A stretch of 64,000 nt of DNA from Amylibacter sp. IMCC11727 (GCF_029854195.1 NZ_CP122960.1:310001-374000); one strand, 5' to 3'. Positions 1 to 7,997 are shown, counted from the stretch's first letter. Program-made: numbers and translations. The notes: generated by a model not told the origin, from the letters alone.

Positions 1-119
1 ACCAATATTGTACAATGTTGATATTCAAAGGCTTATGCGTGTTGATCGCACAGATGTTCATGTTTAGACTACAGGTGAACACCGTTAAATCATTGTAAAT
101 ACACAAGATTACAAGCGGT

Positions 120-144
120 GCAACAGTATTGGTAATACTGTTGC
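120..144. repeat. Perfect 11-bp inverted repeat upstream of recombinase gene
   Basis: The arms GCAACAGTATT and AATACTGTTGC are separated by GGT. No T-tract follows, so an operator or recombinase/replication protein site is more likely than a terminator. It lies 55 bp before the recombinase start. A smaller palindrome, CAATATTG, lies at 3-10. Confidence 0.5.
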
Positions 145-198
145 ATAAAGACTCCACATGCACTTGTAACCCTTGAACACCCTGTAATTGAGGAGGTG

Positions 199-804
199 AT
201 GAACACGATCAATGACACATCAAAAACTTCTCACATGCGGCTGTATGACCGAAAGAACCAGCGGCTCTACGTCAATGCTTCTGAACGTCAACGATTTGTG
301 TCTGTAGCAGACACACAACCTGCCCACATCCGTGCGTTCTGCCTGACCTTACTCTACACAGGTTGCCGTATCAGTGAAGCACGGGAATTAACCAACCATT
401 CATTACAAGTGGAAGAACAGCTTCTGTCTGTCCGTTCGCTCAAGAAACGCAACCAGCACCACGTCCGTGAAATCCCTATTCCCACCTCGTTGGCCCAAAG
501 TCTCAGTGACTTAACTCACGGTTACACTTCAAACCAGTGTCTTTGGGTCAACGAAATGGGTGGAGAGATTGATCGGGTCACCGCCTACCGTTGGATTAAG
601 ATGGTGATGAGAGAGGCGGACATTCACGGCCCACAGGCCTGCCCCAAGGGATTGCGTCACGGCTACGGCATCAATGCAGTGCGCTCAGGTATTCAACTGA
701 ATATGCTGCAAAAGTGGATGGGTCACGCCAGTATCAAAACCACCGCCATCTATGCCAATGCTGTAGGACGAGAAGAGATGGAATTGGCACGGAAAATGTG
801 GTGA
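199..804 (+). CDS. Short tyrosine recombinase (catalytic domain only)
   Basis: Site-specific DNA strand exchange enzyme of the tyrosine recombinase/phage integrase family, about 201 residues and thus essentially only the catalytic domain; the usual N-terminal core-binding domain is reduced to about 30 residues. Visible catalytic positions are Arg57 (in TGCRISEA), Lys82/83, Arg153 and His154 (in KGLRHG), His176 (in GHASIKTT) and the nucleophile Tyr185. The first His of the HxxR box is replaced by Lys150. AGGAGG at 191-196 sits only 2 nt before the ATG, so the true start is uncertain; a GTG at 196 or an ATG at 235 are alternatives. It is followed by its own terminator. Probably a plasmid- or element-borne integrase; its target is unknown. 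Confidence 0.85.
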   Translation: MNTINDTSKTSHMRLYDRKNQRLYVNASERQRFVSVADTQPAHIRAFCLTLLYTGCRISEARELTNHSLQVEEQLLSVRSLKKRNQHHVREIPIPTSLAQSLSDLTHGYTSNQCLWVNEMGGEIDRVTAYRWIKMVMREADIHGPQACPKGLRHGYGINAVRSGIQLNMLQKWMGHASIKTTAIYANAVGREEMELARKMW

Positions 805-842
805 GCCTTAGACATAGCTGAACATTCAAAAACAATACGATT

Positions 843-871
843 AAAGAGACTAAAACCATGTCTCTTTTTTG
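843..871 (+). terminator. Rho-independent terminator of recombinase gene
   Basis: The stem AAAGAGAC/GTCTCTTT has a 9-nt loop and runs into a T-tract, 38 bp after the recombinase stop. Confidence 0.8.
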
Positions 872-900
872 AATTTAAATGCTAAGTGATTGATTTAATT

Positions 901-949
901 TGGAGGCGAGTACTGGATTCGAACCAGTGTACACGGATTTGCAATCCGC
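901..949 (-). pseudogene. 3' fragment of tRNA-Cys(GCA), probable attachment-site remnant
   Basis: Read on the minus strand this is the anticodon arm (loop TTGCAAA, anticodon GCA), variable loop, T arm (TTCGAAT loop) and 3' acceptor strand ACTCGCC followed by TCCA. The D arm and the 5' acceptor strand are absent: the sequence diverges just before the anticodon stem and runs into the 3' end of the integrase gene, whose stop lies 9 bp away. A tRNA 3' half next to an integrase gene is the usual footprint of integration into that tRNA. No intact tRNA-Cys was seen in the window. Confidence 0.75.
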
Positions 950-957
950 CCAAGCGA

Positions 958-2142
958 CTAAGAGTTTTTGAATTCATCTACCAAATCAGCCCACGCCTGC
1001 ATCAACTCAACTCGCTGGTCCCAATACGTCGCACGGTTATACGCACGTCGCACGGCATTTTTGTCTTGGTGAGCTAAGGCGGCCTCAATGACCTCTCCGT
1101 CAAAGCCCCGGTTGTTGAGAATGGTGCTGGCGGTGGCGCGAAATCCATGAGCAGTTACTTCTTCTTTTGTATAACCCATGCGCCGGATCGCCGAGTTAAA
1201 GGCGTTTTCTGACAACCACTTTCTATTCGAATTAAGCGAAGGAAAGATCAAATCGACACCATCGACTTCAATCCAATTTTGCTGGACCAGCGCTAACGCT
1301 TGATTTGAGAGCGGTAGGATATGGTCGCGCCGCATTTTCATCCGCTCGGCGGAAAGAGACCATTTGCGTTCTTCTAGGTCCATTTCATCCTGTTTTGCAC
1401 CGCGTGTCTCGCCCGGCCGCGTCATTGTGAGAATTTGAAAAAGGATGGCGTCCTTGATGACGCCCGCGCCGGTATATGCATCAAGATCACGCAGAAACTG
1501 ACCGAATTGCTTTTCGTCGGTGATGGCGGCTCGGTTGGTAACCTTCACAGGTAGCAGCGAACCTTTAACCGCAGCCGTAGGGTCATGGGTTGCGCGCATG
1601 GTGACAACGGCAAGTCGAAATACGCCCGACAATGTACCGCGTAATTTCTTGGCTGTCTCGCGACGGCCTGAGCGTTCTATCCGTTTCAAGAGGTTCAGAA
1701 TTTCTGCTGGTGTAATGTCTGCGATGGGACGTTTGTGAAGCGGTGCGGCCAGCGTTTCAATGTGCCATTGCTTCTTGCGCATGGTGGCGTCTGCCAGCTC
1801 GCGCTCGTATGCCATTTCAAGATACTCTTCTGCGACAGACTGAAACGTGGTGTGGATGGCTTGTTCAGTATGGATGCGATCCAGTTTCTTCTGAGTGCTT
1901 GGATCGATCGCTTGGTCCAATAAATCCTTGGCCTCTGCACACTTCCGACGTGCATTAGCGATGCTCACATCCGGATAAGCACCATGTGACAGCGTCTTTT
2001 CTCGATCTGCGTATCGGTATCGCTGTTGCCAGAGTTTTGAACCGTTTGGTTTTACCAAAAGATGTAAACCGCCGCCGTCAGTAAGACGATAAGCACGATC
2101 TTTTGGTTTTGCTTTTCTGACTTCCATTTCTCGTAACGCCAT
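958..2142 (-). CDS. P4-type tyrosine integrase
   Basis: Integrase that inserts mobile elements, usually at tRNA genes. The N-terminal DUF4102 arm-binding region is seen at about residues 1-85 (GGLHLLV, GSKLW, YRYADREKT, LSHGAYPDVSLA-like), a core-binding region at about 95-190, and the catalytic domain from about 205: Arg242 (TRPGE), Lys269, His332-x-x-Arg335 (HGFR), His358 and the nucleophile Tyr368. At 394 residues it is full length for the family. It is read away from tRNA-Leu (194 bp upstream) and ends against a tRNA-Cys 3' fragment, so either tRNA could be its target. Its promoter region carries repeated GGGTATC sites. Confidence 0.93.
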   Translation of the reverse strand: MALREMEVRKAKPKDRAYRLTDGGGLHLLVKPNGSKLWQQRYRYADREKTLSHGAYPDVSIANARRKCAEAKDLLDQAIDPSTQKKLDRIHTEQAIHTTFQSVAEEYLEMAYERELADATMRKKQWHIETLAAPLHKRPIADITPAEILNLLKRIERSGRRETAKKLRGTLSGVFRLAVVTMRATHDPTAAVKGSLLPVKVTNRAAITDEKQFGQFLRDLDAYTGAGVIKDAILFQILTMTRPGETRGAKQDEMDLEERKWSLSAERMKMRRDHILPLSNQALALVQQNWIEVDGVDLIFPSLNSNRKWLSENAFNSAIRRMGYTKEEVTAHGFRATASTILNNRGFDGEVIEAALAHQDKNAVRRAYNRATYWDQRVELMQAWADLVDEFKNS

Positions 2143-2152
2143 TGGGCACCTC

Positions 2153-2236
2153 GGGTATCAGTGCGGGTATCGAAAGGGTATTTGACTTAAAGCAGTCGAA
2201 ATATGTGGGTATCGATACCCACAATGGTGTGGGTAA
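2153..2236. promoter_or_regulatory. GGGTATC repeat cluster and 20-bp palindrome before integrase gene
   Basis: GGGTATC or close variants occur directly at 2153, 2165, 2176 (GGGTATT), 2207 and 2231 (GGGTAAC). An inverted copy at 2214-2220 makes a perfect 20-bp palindrome (2204-2223, half TGTGGGTATC). The first three copies are spaced 12 and 11 bp apart, about one helical turn. This fits arm-type integrase or excisionase sites, or an autoregulatory operator. Confidence 0.6.
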
Positions 2237-2335
2237 CAGTGAAAATCAGTGTTCTGCCATGTTCATATGAATTCGGAAAAGTCACTGTTTTTCAAGTACT
2301 TTATACCTGATATGTGCATATATGAGAAGAGAAAA

Positions 2336-2422
2336 TGGTGCCCAGAAGAGGACTCGAACCTCCACGTCCATACGGACACTAGCACCTGAAGCTAGCGCGT
2401 CTACCAATTCCGCCATCTGGGC
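2336..2422 (-). tRNA. tRNA-Leu(CAG)
   Basis: An intact cloverleaf is readable on the minus strand: acceptor GCCCAGA/TCTGGGC, D arm with GGTAGACGC, anticodon loop TTCAGGT (anticodon CAG), a long class II variable arm, T loop TTCGAGT and an encoded CCA. It marks the border between the integrase region and core genes, and its 3' end faces the integrase gene. Confidence 0.95.
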
Positions 2423-2557
2423 ACAGATAACAGGGGCGATTTATAGTGGGGATACGGGGCTGTCAACGTTGTTTCGAACTGGTTTTGCGCAATAGTGCTT
2501 GTGAGTGGCGCAACATCGCATTATTTCAGGGCAAACGCCTGTAAACGGAGAGCTTAA

Positions 2558-3571
2558 ATGTCTCAGTCGCCTAAACTTGTCACGATCTTTGGTGGGTCTG
2601 GATTCGTCGGACGCTATATTGCGCGGCGCATGACGAAAGAGGGTTGGCGTGTGCGCGTTGCGGTGCGTCGTCCGAATGAGGCGGTTTTTGTGCGCCCGTA
2701 TGGTGTGGTTGGCCAAGTGGAGCCGATCCTTGCGAACATACGGAACGAGGAGTCTGTTCGTTCAGCAATTCAAGGAGCGGATGCGGTTGTGAACTGTGTT
2801 TCTGTTCTTCAGGAAACAGGCAAACAGACGTTTGAAGCACTGAATGACGCTGGTGCGGGCTGTGTGGCAAAAATTGCTGCAGAAGAAGGCGTTGGCCAGT
2901 TGGTGCATATTTCTGCATTGGGCGCGGATCTGTCATCCGATAGCGATTCAGCGCGCACCAAAGCAGAAGGAGAGCAGGCGGTTTTGGCTGCGTTCCCATC
3001 AGCGATGATTTTGCGTCCATCTGTGATTTTCGGCACCGAAGATCAGTTCTTTAATCGCTTTGCCGAGATGACGAAGCTGGGCCCCGTTCTGCCATTGGTT
3101 GGTGGCAACAGTCGTTTTCAGCCTGTGTATGTAGATGATGTTGCTCAAGCAGCATGTCAGGGCATTCTGGGGCAGGCCGCTGGTGGTATCTATGAGTTGG
3201 GCGGACCAGAAGCGGATACATTGGCCAATTTGATGCATCGGATGCTGCATGCCATTCGTCGCCGCCGTTTGGTTATTAACCTGCCGTTTTTTGTTGGTAC
3301 GTTGATGGGCAAGGCGCTGGGTTTGGCGCAGTTCTTGTCGTTTGGGATTTTCACAAATACGATTTTGACAGCTGACCAGGTCAAGCAGCTGCGTAAGGAT
3401 AATGTTGTGTCAGAGGGTGCGAAAACCTTTGCTGATTTGGGGATTTCCCCAACGGGTATGGATGCGGTTGTGGATCAGTACCTGTACCAGTATCGCCCTT
3501 ACGGACAATATGCTGAACTGACGGAAAGCGCCAAAAATCTTAAGGGTGCGCCGACAACAAGCGATTTTTAA
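2558..3571 (+). CDS. NAD(P)-binding protein, complex I NDUFA9-like (atypical SDR)
   Basis: 337-residue Rossmann protein with the glycine motif GGSGFVG at residues 12-18, followed by Arg-rich positions that suggest NADPH. It belongs to the NAD-dependent epimerase/dehydratase superfamily; the overall pattern (VSVLQETGKQ, HISALGAD, LRPSVIFG, QPVYVDDVA) matches alphaproteobacterial relatives of the mitochondrial complex I accessory subunit NDUFA9, which bind NADPH without known catalysis. The usual catalytic YxxxK is not evident. GGAGAG precedes the ATG. It is convergent with uppP and the stop codons overlap by 4 bp (TTAA). A role in the respiratory chain is inference. Confidence 0.85.
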   Translation: MSQSPKLVTIFGGSGFVGRYIARRMTKEGWRVRVAVRRPNEAVFVRPYGVVGQVEPILANIRNEESVRSAIQGADAVVNCVSVLQETGKQTFEALNDAGAGCVAKIAAEEGVGQLVHISALGADLSSDSDSARTKAEGEQAVLAAFPSAMILRPSVIFGTEDQFFNRFAEMTKLGPVLPLVGGNSRFQPVYVDDVAQAACQGILGQAAGGIYELGGPEADTLANLMHRMLHAIRRRRLVINLPFFVGTLMGKALGLAQFLSFGIFTNTILTADQVKQLRKDNVVSEGAKTFADLGISPTGMDAVVDQYLYQYRPYGQYAELTESAKNLKGAPTTSDF

Positions 3572-4371
3572 CTGTAGGCGATGCCGAGCAGGATCACCCC
3601 TAAAATTACGCGGTAAATCACGTATGGCGTAAAGCTTACGCTGCGCAACAAGCGCATCATGAGGCTGAGCGCAAAGAGGGCTGCGATAAAGGCGAAGACG
3701 GCGGCGATGGCACCGTCGCGCAGACCTGCGGCATCGGCGGTGGCAATGGCTTCTGTTCCGAGCAACACGCCTGATGCGATAATAACGGGGATCGACATCA
3801 GCATCGCGATCTTAGTACCGTCTGCGCGACTGTAGCCCATGGCCCGCGCGCCTGTAATGGAAATGCCAGAACGCGAAGTGCCAGGAATGAGCGAGAGCGC
3901 TTGCCAAAGGCCGAGTTTGATGGCGTCAGCGGTGTTCCAATCGGATTGTTCTTTGGTGTGCGTGCCCCGCTGATCCGCGATGTAGAGGATGATGCCAAAG
4001 ACGAGCATGGTCCAACCGATAACGGTGATATTGCGCAGTTGATCGGATAGGCCCGTGAGTTTGAGGATCAGGCCAAAGAATACCGCTGGAATAGTGGCGA
4101 TGATGAGGAGGGTGGCGAGCCGTGCGGCAGGGGTTTTGAAACGGCCTGTGACAAGGTGAAAAAGCCCTGCAAAGGCCAGTTTGCTGTCTGTCCAGAAATA
4201 AAGAATGACCGCGCCAAGGGTGCCAAGATGAACCGAAACATCGAGCAGTTGGCCCTGATCTTCCATTCCTGTGAGGCTGGGCAAAAGGATCAGGTGGCCC
4301 GAACTGGAGACAGGCAAAAACTCGGTTATGCCTTGGATTGCAGCGAGAATCAGGAGGTGAAGAAGGGGCAT
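3568..4371 (-). CDS. uppP: Undecaprenyl-diphosphatase UppP/BacA
   Basis: Inner-membrane enzyme that dephosphorylates undecaprenyl diphosphate, recycling the lipid carrier for peptidoglycan and other surface polymers; overproduction is known to give bacitracin resistance. At 267 residues it has the usual length, with multiple membrane segments. Family signatures are visible near the N-terminus (QGITEFLPVSSSGHLIL, residues about 14-30) and in the second half (PGTSRSGISITGARAMGYSR, about 163-182), which hold the catalytic Glu and Arg/Ser. Its stop overlaps the convergent upstream gene. Confidence 0.96.
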   Translation of the reverse strand: MPLLHLLILAAIQGITEFLPVSSSGHLILLPSLTGMEDQGQLLDVSVHLGTLGAVILYFWTDSKLAFAGLFHLVTGRFKTPAARLATLLIIATIPAVFFGLILKLTGLSDQLRNITVIGWTMLVFGIILYIADQRGTHTKEQSDWNTADAIKLGLWQALSLIPGTSRSGISITGARAMGYSRADGTKIAMLMSIPVIIASGVLLGTEAIATADAAGLRDGAIAAVFAFIAALFALSLMMRLLRSVSFTPYVIYRVILGVILLGIAYS

Positions 4372-4434
4372 GAGCGGCCTTTTGATTCGTTTTTTGGGAC
4401 AGTACGGCGCACGGTTGGAATTTCCTATCGCGCA

Positions 4435-4459
4435 AATAGGTAAAATATACTTACCTATT
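4435..4459. promoter_or_regulatory. Inverted repeat AATAGGTAA-N7-TTACCTATT before gltD
   Basis: Nine-bp perfect arms with a 7-bp spacer lie between uppP and gltD, and a further half-site, TTAGGTAA, lies at 4509-4516 nearer gltD. AT-rich sequence between them is suitable for a promoter. It looks like a dimeric repressor or activator site; the protein is unknown. Confidence 0.45.
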
Positions 4460-4611
4460 AATTGTCGATGGGTGCCAAAATTTACCCGAATTTTAACTTT
4501 TTCAATAATTAGGTAAGGATGGGTTCCTTAAAATGCGTTTTTGCGCTTTGCTGGTTTTGAAATCGGGGTTATGAAACGGGCTCGATTTACTGTGACTTCA
4601 GGAGCTAGGCA

Positions 4612-6048
4612 ATGGCTGAGCAAAAGATGTTGAAATTTGTGAACGTTGAGCGGGACATGCCTGAAAAACGTGTTCCAAATCTACGCACTTCGGATTTCGA
4701 TGAGATTTATCAACAGTACGCCAAAGATAAAGCAGCCGAGCAAGCAAGCCGTTGTTCGCAGTGTGGTGTACCGTTTTGTCAGGACCATTGCCCGTTGCAC
4801 AACAATATCCCTGATTGGTTGAAGCTGACCGCTGAGGGACGTTTGCAAGAAGCCTATGAAGTGTCACAGGCCACCAACCAATTCCCTGAAATCTGTGGCC
4901 GTATCTGCCCGCAGGATCGCCTGTGCGAAGGCAATTGTGTGATTGAACAATCTGGACATGGCACGGTGACCATCGGGTCGGTTGAGAAATACATCACTGA
5001 CACCGCATGGGAGCAGGGCTGGGTTAAGCCGATTGTGCCCTATGCAGAGCGCAGCGAAAGCGTTGGTATTATTGGCGCTGGGCCAGCGGGTTTGGCGGCG
5101 GCAGACGTGCTGCGCCGTGCAGGTGTACAAGTTACGATCTATGATCGCTATGACCGCGCGGGCGGTTTGCTGACCTATGGTATTCCTGGATTTAAATTAG
5201 AAAAAGACGTTGTGGAACGCCGCAACGATCAACTGGAAAAGGGCGGTGTGACGTTCAAGTTGAACTGCAATGTGGGTGAAGATATTTCGTTCACGGATTT
5301 GCGCGCTGCCCATGATGCGGTGCTGATTGGCACAGGTGTTTACAAGTCCCGTGATCTGGGCGGACCAGGTGCGGGTTTGGGTGGCATTGTGCGTGCAATT
5401 GATTATCTCACTGCCTCTAACCGTCAGAATTTTGGGGATAAAGTGCCCGAAATCGAAAGCGGCGAGTTGTGGGCCGAGGGCAAGAAAGTAGTCGTCATCG
5501 GGGGCGGTGATACGGCAATGGATTGTGTGCGGTCGGCCATTCGTCAGGGCGCTACCAGCGTGAAATGTCTGTACCGCCGTGACCGCGCAAACATGCCAGG
5601 ATCACAACGTGAAACAGCGAATGCCGAAGAAGAAGGCGTCGAGTTTGTATGGTTGTCTGCGCCCATTGGGTTCCATGGGGATGAAGACGTGACAGGTGTG
5701 CATGTGCAGCAGATGCGGCTGGGTGCGCCAGATGTGACGGGTCGTCAAGCGCCAGAGAAAATTCCAGGTGCGGATTACATTGAAGAAGCGGATTTGGTGA
5801 TCAAGGCGCTGGGCTTTGAACCAGAAGACCTTCCTATGTTGTGGGATACCCCAGAGCTGGAAGTGACCCGTTGGGGCACGGTGAAAGCGGATTACGTGAC
5901 CAAGCGCACGGCCATGGATGGTGTATATGCAGCGGGTGATATTGTGCGCGGTGCATCGCTTGTGGTTTGGGCCATTGCGGATGGCCGTGATGCTGCAAAC
6001 AGCATTCTGGAAGACCTGAATGCCCGTTCTGCGATGGCAGCAGAATAA
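4612..6048 (+). CDS. gltD: Glutamate synthase (NADPH) small subunit
   Basis: Supplies electrons from NADPH through FAD and iron-sulfur clusters to GltB for glutamate synthesis from glutamine and 2-oxoglutarate in ammonium assimilation. At 478 residues it is the normal length. Visible are two N-terminal cysteine groups for [4Fe-4S] clusters (Cys48, 51, 56, 60 and Cys95, 99, 105, 109), the FAD-binding GAGPAG at about 155-160, and the NADPH-binding GGGDTAMD at about 297-304. CAGGAGC precedes the ATG. Its stop overlaps the next small gene (TAATG), and gltB follows only after four inserted genes. Confidence 0.97.
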   Translation: MAEQKMLKFVNVERDMPEKRVPNLRTSDFDEIYQQYAKDKAAEQASRCSQCGVPFCQDHCPLHNNIPDWLKLTAEGRLQEAYEVSQATNQFPEICGRICPQDRLCEGNCVIEQSGHGTVTIGSVEKYITDTAWEQGWVKPIVPYAERSESVGIIGAGPAGLAAADVLRRAGVQVTIYDRYDRAGGLLTYGIPGFKLEKDVVERRNDQLEKGGVTFKLNCNVGEDISFTDLRAAHDAVLIGTGVYKSRDLGGPGAGLGGIVRAIDYLTASNRQNFGDKVPEIESGELWAEGKKVVVIGGGDTAMDCVRSAIRQGATSVKCLYRRDRANMPGSQRETANAEEEGVEFVWLSAPIGFHGDEDVTGVHVQQMRLGAPDVTGRQAPEKIPGADYIEEADLVIKALGFEPEDLPMLWDTPELEVTRWGTVKADYVTKRTAMDGVYAAGDIVRGASLVVWAIADGRDAANSILEDLNARSAMAAE

Positions 6049-6233
6049 TGGAATCGCGCGGGTTTATCACGGCTGGCTGGTGGGGCTATTTCATCTGTGC
6101 CGCGATTTACGTGGTTGCTGGCATCCGTGCTGGCGATTGGTTGGGTCTGTCAGGATCGTTCTTTTTCCTTGTGGCGACGGTGTGTTTTATGGTGCCGCAT
6201 TACCGCAACAAAGGCGGGCGTTCGGATGATTAA
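6048..6233 (+). CDS. Small two-span membrane protein, unknown function
   Basis: 61 residues with two hydrophobic stretches at about 8-26 and 31-49, separated by AGDW, and a charged tail ending RNKGGRSDD. The ATG overlaps the gltD stop (TAATG), so translation is probably coupled. Not recognised as a named family. Its place directly after gltD suggests a role linked to GOGAT or simply co-expression. Codon use matches its neighbours. Confidence 0.7.
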   Translation: MESRGFITAGWWGYFICAAIYVVAGIRAGDWLGLSGSFFFLVATVCFMVPHYRNKGGRSDD

Positions 6234-6446
6234 CGCTTTGCGCCTTTCAAACGTTAACGCGAATTTTGAGGCTGTCAAAACCAGCCCGCAAAGTACCCCG
6301 CAAACCAGCCAGAAACTTTTGCAGGTTTTCAAAAGGGTTAAAGTTAATGGGTCGGTTGCGTTGCCCCGTTATTTCCTTGTTGTCAAAAAATGGCAGCAAG
6401 CACGCCTTAGTTTGATCCTTGGATCAGATAGAAAAGGAGTGACCCA

Positions 6447-6881
6447 ATGACCCATACTGGAAAATGCCTGTGCGGGGCTGTGCGCTTTGAAGCACGCGAA
6501 TTGCCGATGGAAACAGGGGCTTGCCACTGTGAAATGTGCCGTCGCCATTCTGGTGGTGTGTATTTTGGAGTGCAGGTGCCTGCGGAGAACATCACGTATT
6601 CGGGCACTGAAAATATTGGAACGTACAAATCATCCGAATGGGCAGAGCGGTGTTTTTGCAAAACCTGCGGGTCAACGATGTATTATCGTGTGACGGCAGA
6701 TGGGCCGCATTCGGGGACGTACCACATCGCGTTTGGATCGTTGGACGATCCGCGCGGGATGAAGATGACGGGCGAAATTTTCATCGACAAAAAACCAGAT
6801 GCGTATGCGTTCAAGGGGGATCATTCCACCATGACCGAAGCCGAGGTGTTTGCGATGTTCGCAGCGCCGCTAGAAGGATGA
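6447..6881 (+). CDS. GFA-family zinc protein (CENP-V/GFA domain), copy 1
   Basis: 144 residues with the cysteine pattern of the GFA fold: Cys7/Cys9 (KCLCGAV), Cys26/28/31 (CHCEMC) and Cys69/71/74 (CFCKTCGS), which together hold two structural zincs in the family. The founding member is glutathione-dependent formaldehyde-activating enzyme, but most relatives have no proven reaction, so none is claimed. An AAGGAG sequence precedes the ATG. A 213-bp gap before it, with the dyad TGATCC-TT-GGATCA at 6413-6426, may hold a separate promoter. Confidence 0.88.
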   Translation: MTHTGKCLCGAVRFEARELPMETGACHCEMCRRHSGGVYFGVQVPAENITYSGTENIGTYKSSEWAERCFCKTCGSTMYYRVTADGPHSGTYHIAFGSLDDPRGMKMTGEIFIDKKPDAYAFKGDHSTMTEAEVFAMFAAPLEG

Positions 6882-6888
6882 CAATGGA

Positions 6889-7548
6889 ATGAACGGACTA
6901 GACTACGACATCAGAGGATTAGCGCGACGAGCGATCATCGCGCTTTACATCACTGCTATCGCAGAGGTGGCGCTGATGGCGTTGTCTGTTATGACCTTGC
7001 AATATTACACGGCACTGGAAGATGGGCGGCAAATACCAGCATATCTGGGAGTGGAGTCGGGGCTGTTTGATACAATCACGGCTGTCATCGCCTTTGGGTA
7101 TCTGATCGTCTATTTCATCTGCGTGGTGATCTGTGCGTTCTGGATTTATCGTGCTGCCAGTAATGCGGAAAAGATCATGCCCAGTGACGAGCGCATTACC
7201 GCAGGGTGGAGTGTGGGTTGGTACTTTGTTCCATTCATGAATCTGTGGAAGCCGTTTCAGGGAATGAAGCATATTTGGAATTCCCGTGCGGGTGGTGCGG
7301 ATTTGAACAGTCCATTGCCATCAAATGCGTCGTGGTGGTGGGGGTGCTGGGTTGCGTCCAATATCCTTGGGAATTTGCAATTCCGACTGAGCAGCAACGA
7401 CAATATCTCGAATCTTATCAACTCTGAATATGTGGGGTTGGTGGCCAGCCCGTTTTCCATTGTAGCGGCCATTTTGTTCGCAGGACTGATCCGTGAGGTG
7501 ACAGATATGCAGGAACAAAACGCGGGCGTTGCGTCGGTGTTTGAATGA
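6889..7548 (+). CDS. DUF4328-type membrane protein
   Basis: 219 residues with about five hydrophobic segments (near 13-38, 62-87, 105-120, 145-160 and 185-205). The pattern of WIYRAASNA, then GWSVGWYFVPFMNLWKPFQGMKHIW, resembles the DUF4328 family, where this Trp/Pro-rich loop is conserved. Function unknown. It starts 7 bp after the first GFA gene and its stop overlaps the next reading frame, so it is part of a tightly packed gltD-to-gltB transcription unit. Confidence 0.8.
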   Translation: MNGLDYDIRGLARRAIIALYITAIAEVALMALSVMTLQYYTALEDGRQIPAYLGVESGLFDTITAVIAFGYLIVYFICVVICAFWIYRAASNAEKIMPSDERITAGWSVGWYFVPFMNLWKPFQGMKHIWNSRAGGADLNSPLPSNASWWWGCWVASNILGNLQFRLSSNDNISNLINSEYVGLVASPFSIVAAILFAGLIREVTDMQEQNAGVASVFE

Positions 7549-7559
7549 TGGGCGATAGC

Positions 7560-7997
7560 ATGACCAATTTGCAGCGATCTGGTGGATGTTTATGTGGGGC
7601 CGTGCGGTTTACCTGCCAACTGACATCGACAGGTTTGCAGGCGTGCCACTGTGTTCAATGCCAGCGATGGACGGGCGGTGGGCCGTTGTTCAATGTGCAT
7701 GTGGATATGGTGGATTTCGAAGATGACAGTGCCGTTGGCCGATACCACGCGAGCGATTGGGGCGAACGGTGTTTTTGCACCACCTGCGGGTCCACGCTGT
7801 GTTGGAAAATGCAAGACAAGCCAACGCGGTCTTTGGCGGTTGGGTTGCTGGACGATCAGTCGGGATTAACCATGACGGAAGAGATTTTCGTCGATCGTCG
7901 GCCAGACTGGTTGCCCAAGTGGACCGAAGCCAAACAAAGCACCGAAGCAGAAGAATTCGCCAAGTTAAAAGACTACCTAAAAGGAGAAGCACAATGA
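7560..7997 (+). CDS. GFA-family zinc protein, copy 2
   Basis: 145 residues from the chosen ATG; an upstream ATG at 7545 would add five residues and overlap the previous stop. It has the same metal pattern as copy 1: Cys10/12 (GGCLCGAV), Cys29/31/34 (CHCVQC) and Cys71/73/76 (CFCTTCGST). The shared SEWxERCFCxTCGST-like block marks the two as paralogues that flank the DUF4328 gene. Its stop overlaps the gltB start (ATGA), which implies translational coupling. Confidence 0.88.
   Translation: MTNLQRSGGCLCGAVRFTCQLTSTGLQACHCVQCQRWTGGGPLFNVHVDMVDFEDDSAVGRYHASDWGERCFCTTCGSTLCWKMQDKPTRSLAVGLLDDQSGLTMTEEIFVDRRPDWLPKWTEAKQSTEAEEFAKLKDYLKGEAQ

Noticed and set aside
7757..7993. N-terminal extension of gltB to 7757
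   Set aside because: It overlaps the GFA gene, has no similarity to GltB, and would place 79 residues before a start that already has AAGGAG and the expected propeptide.
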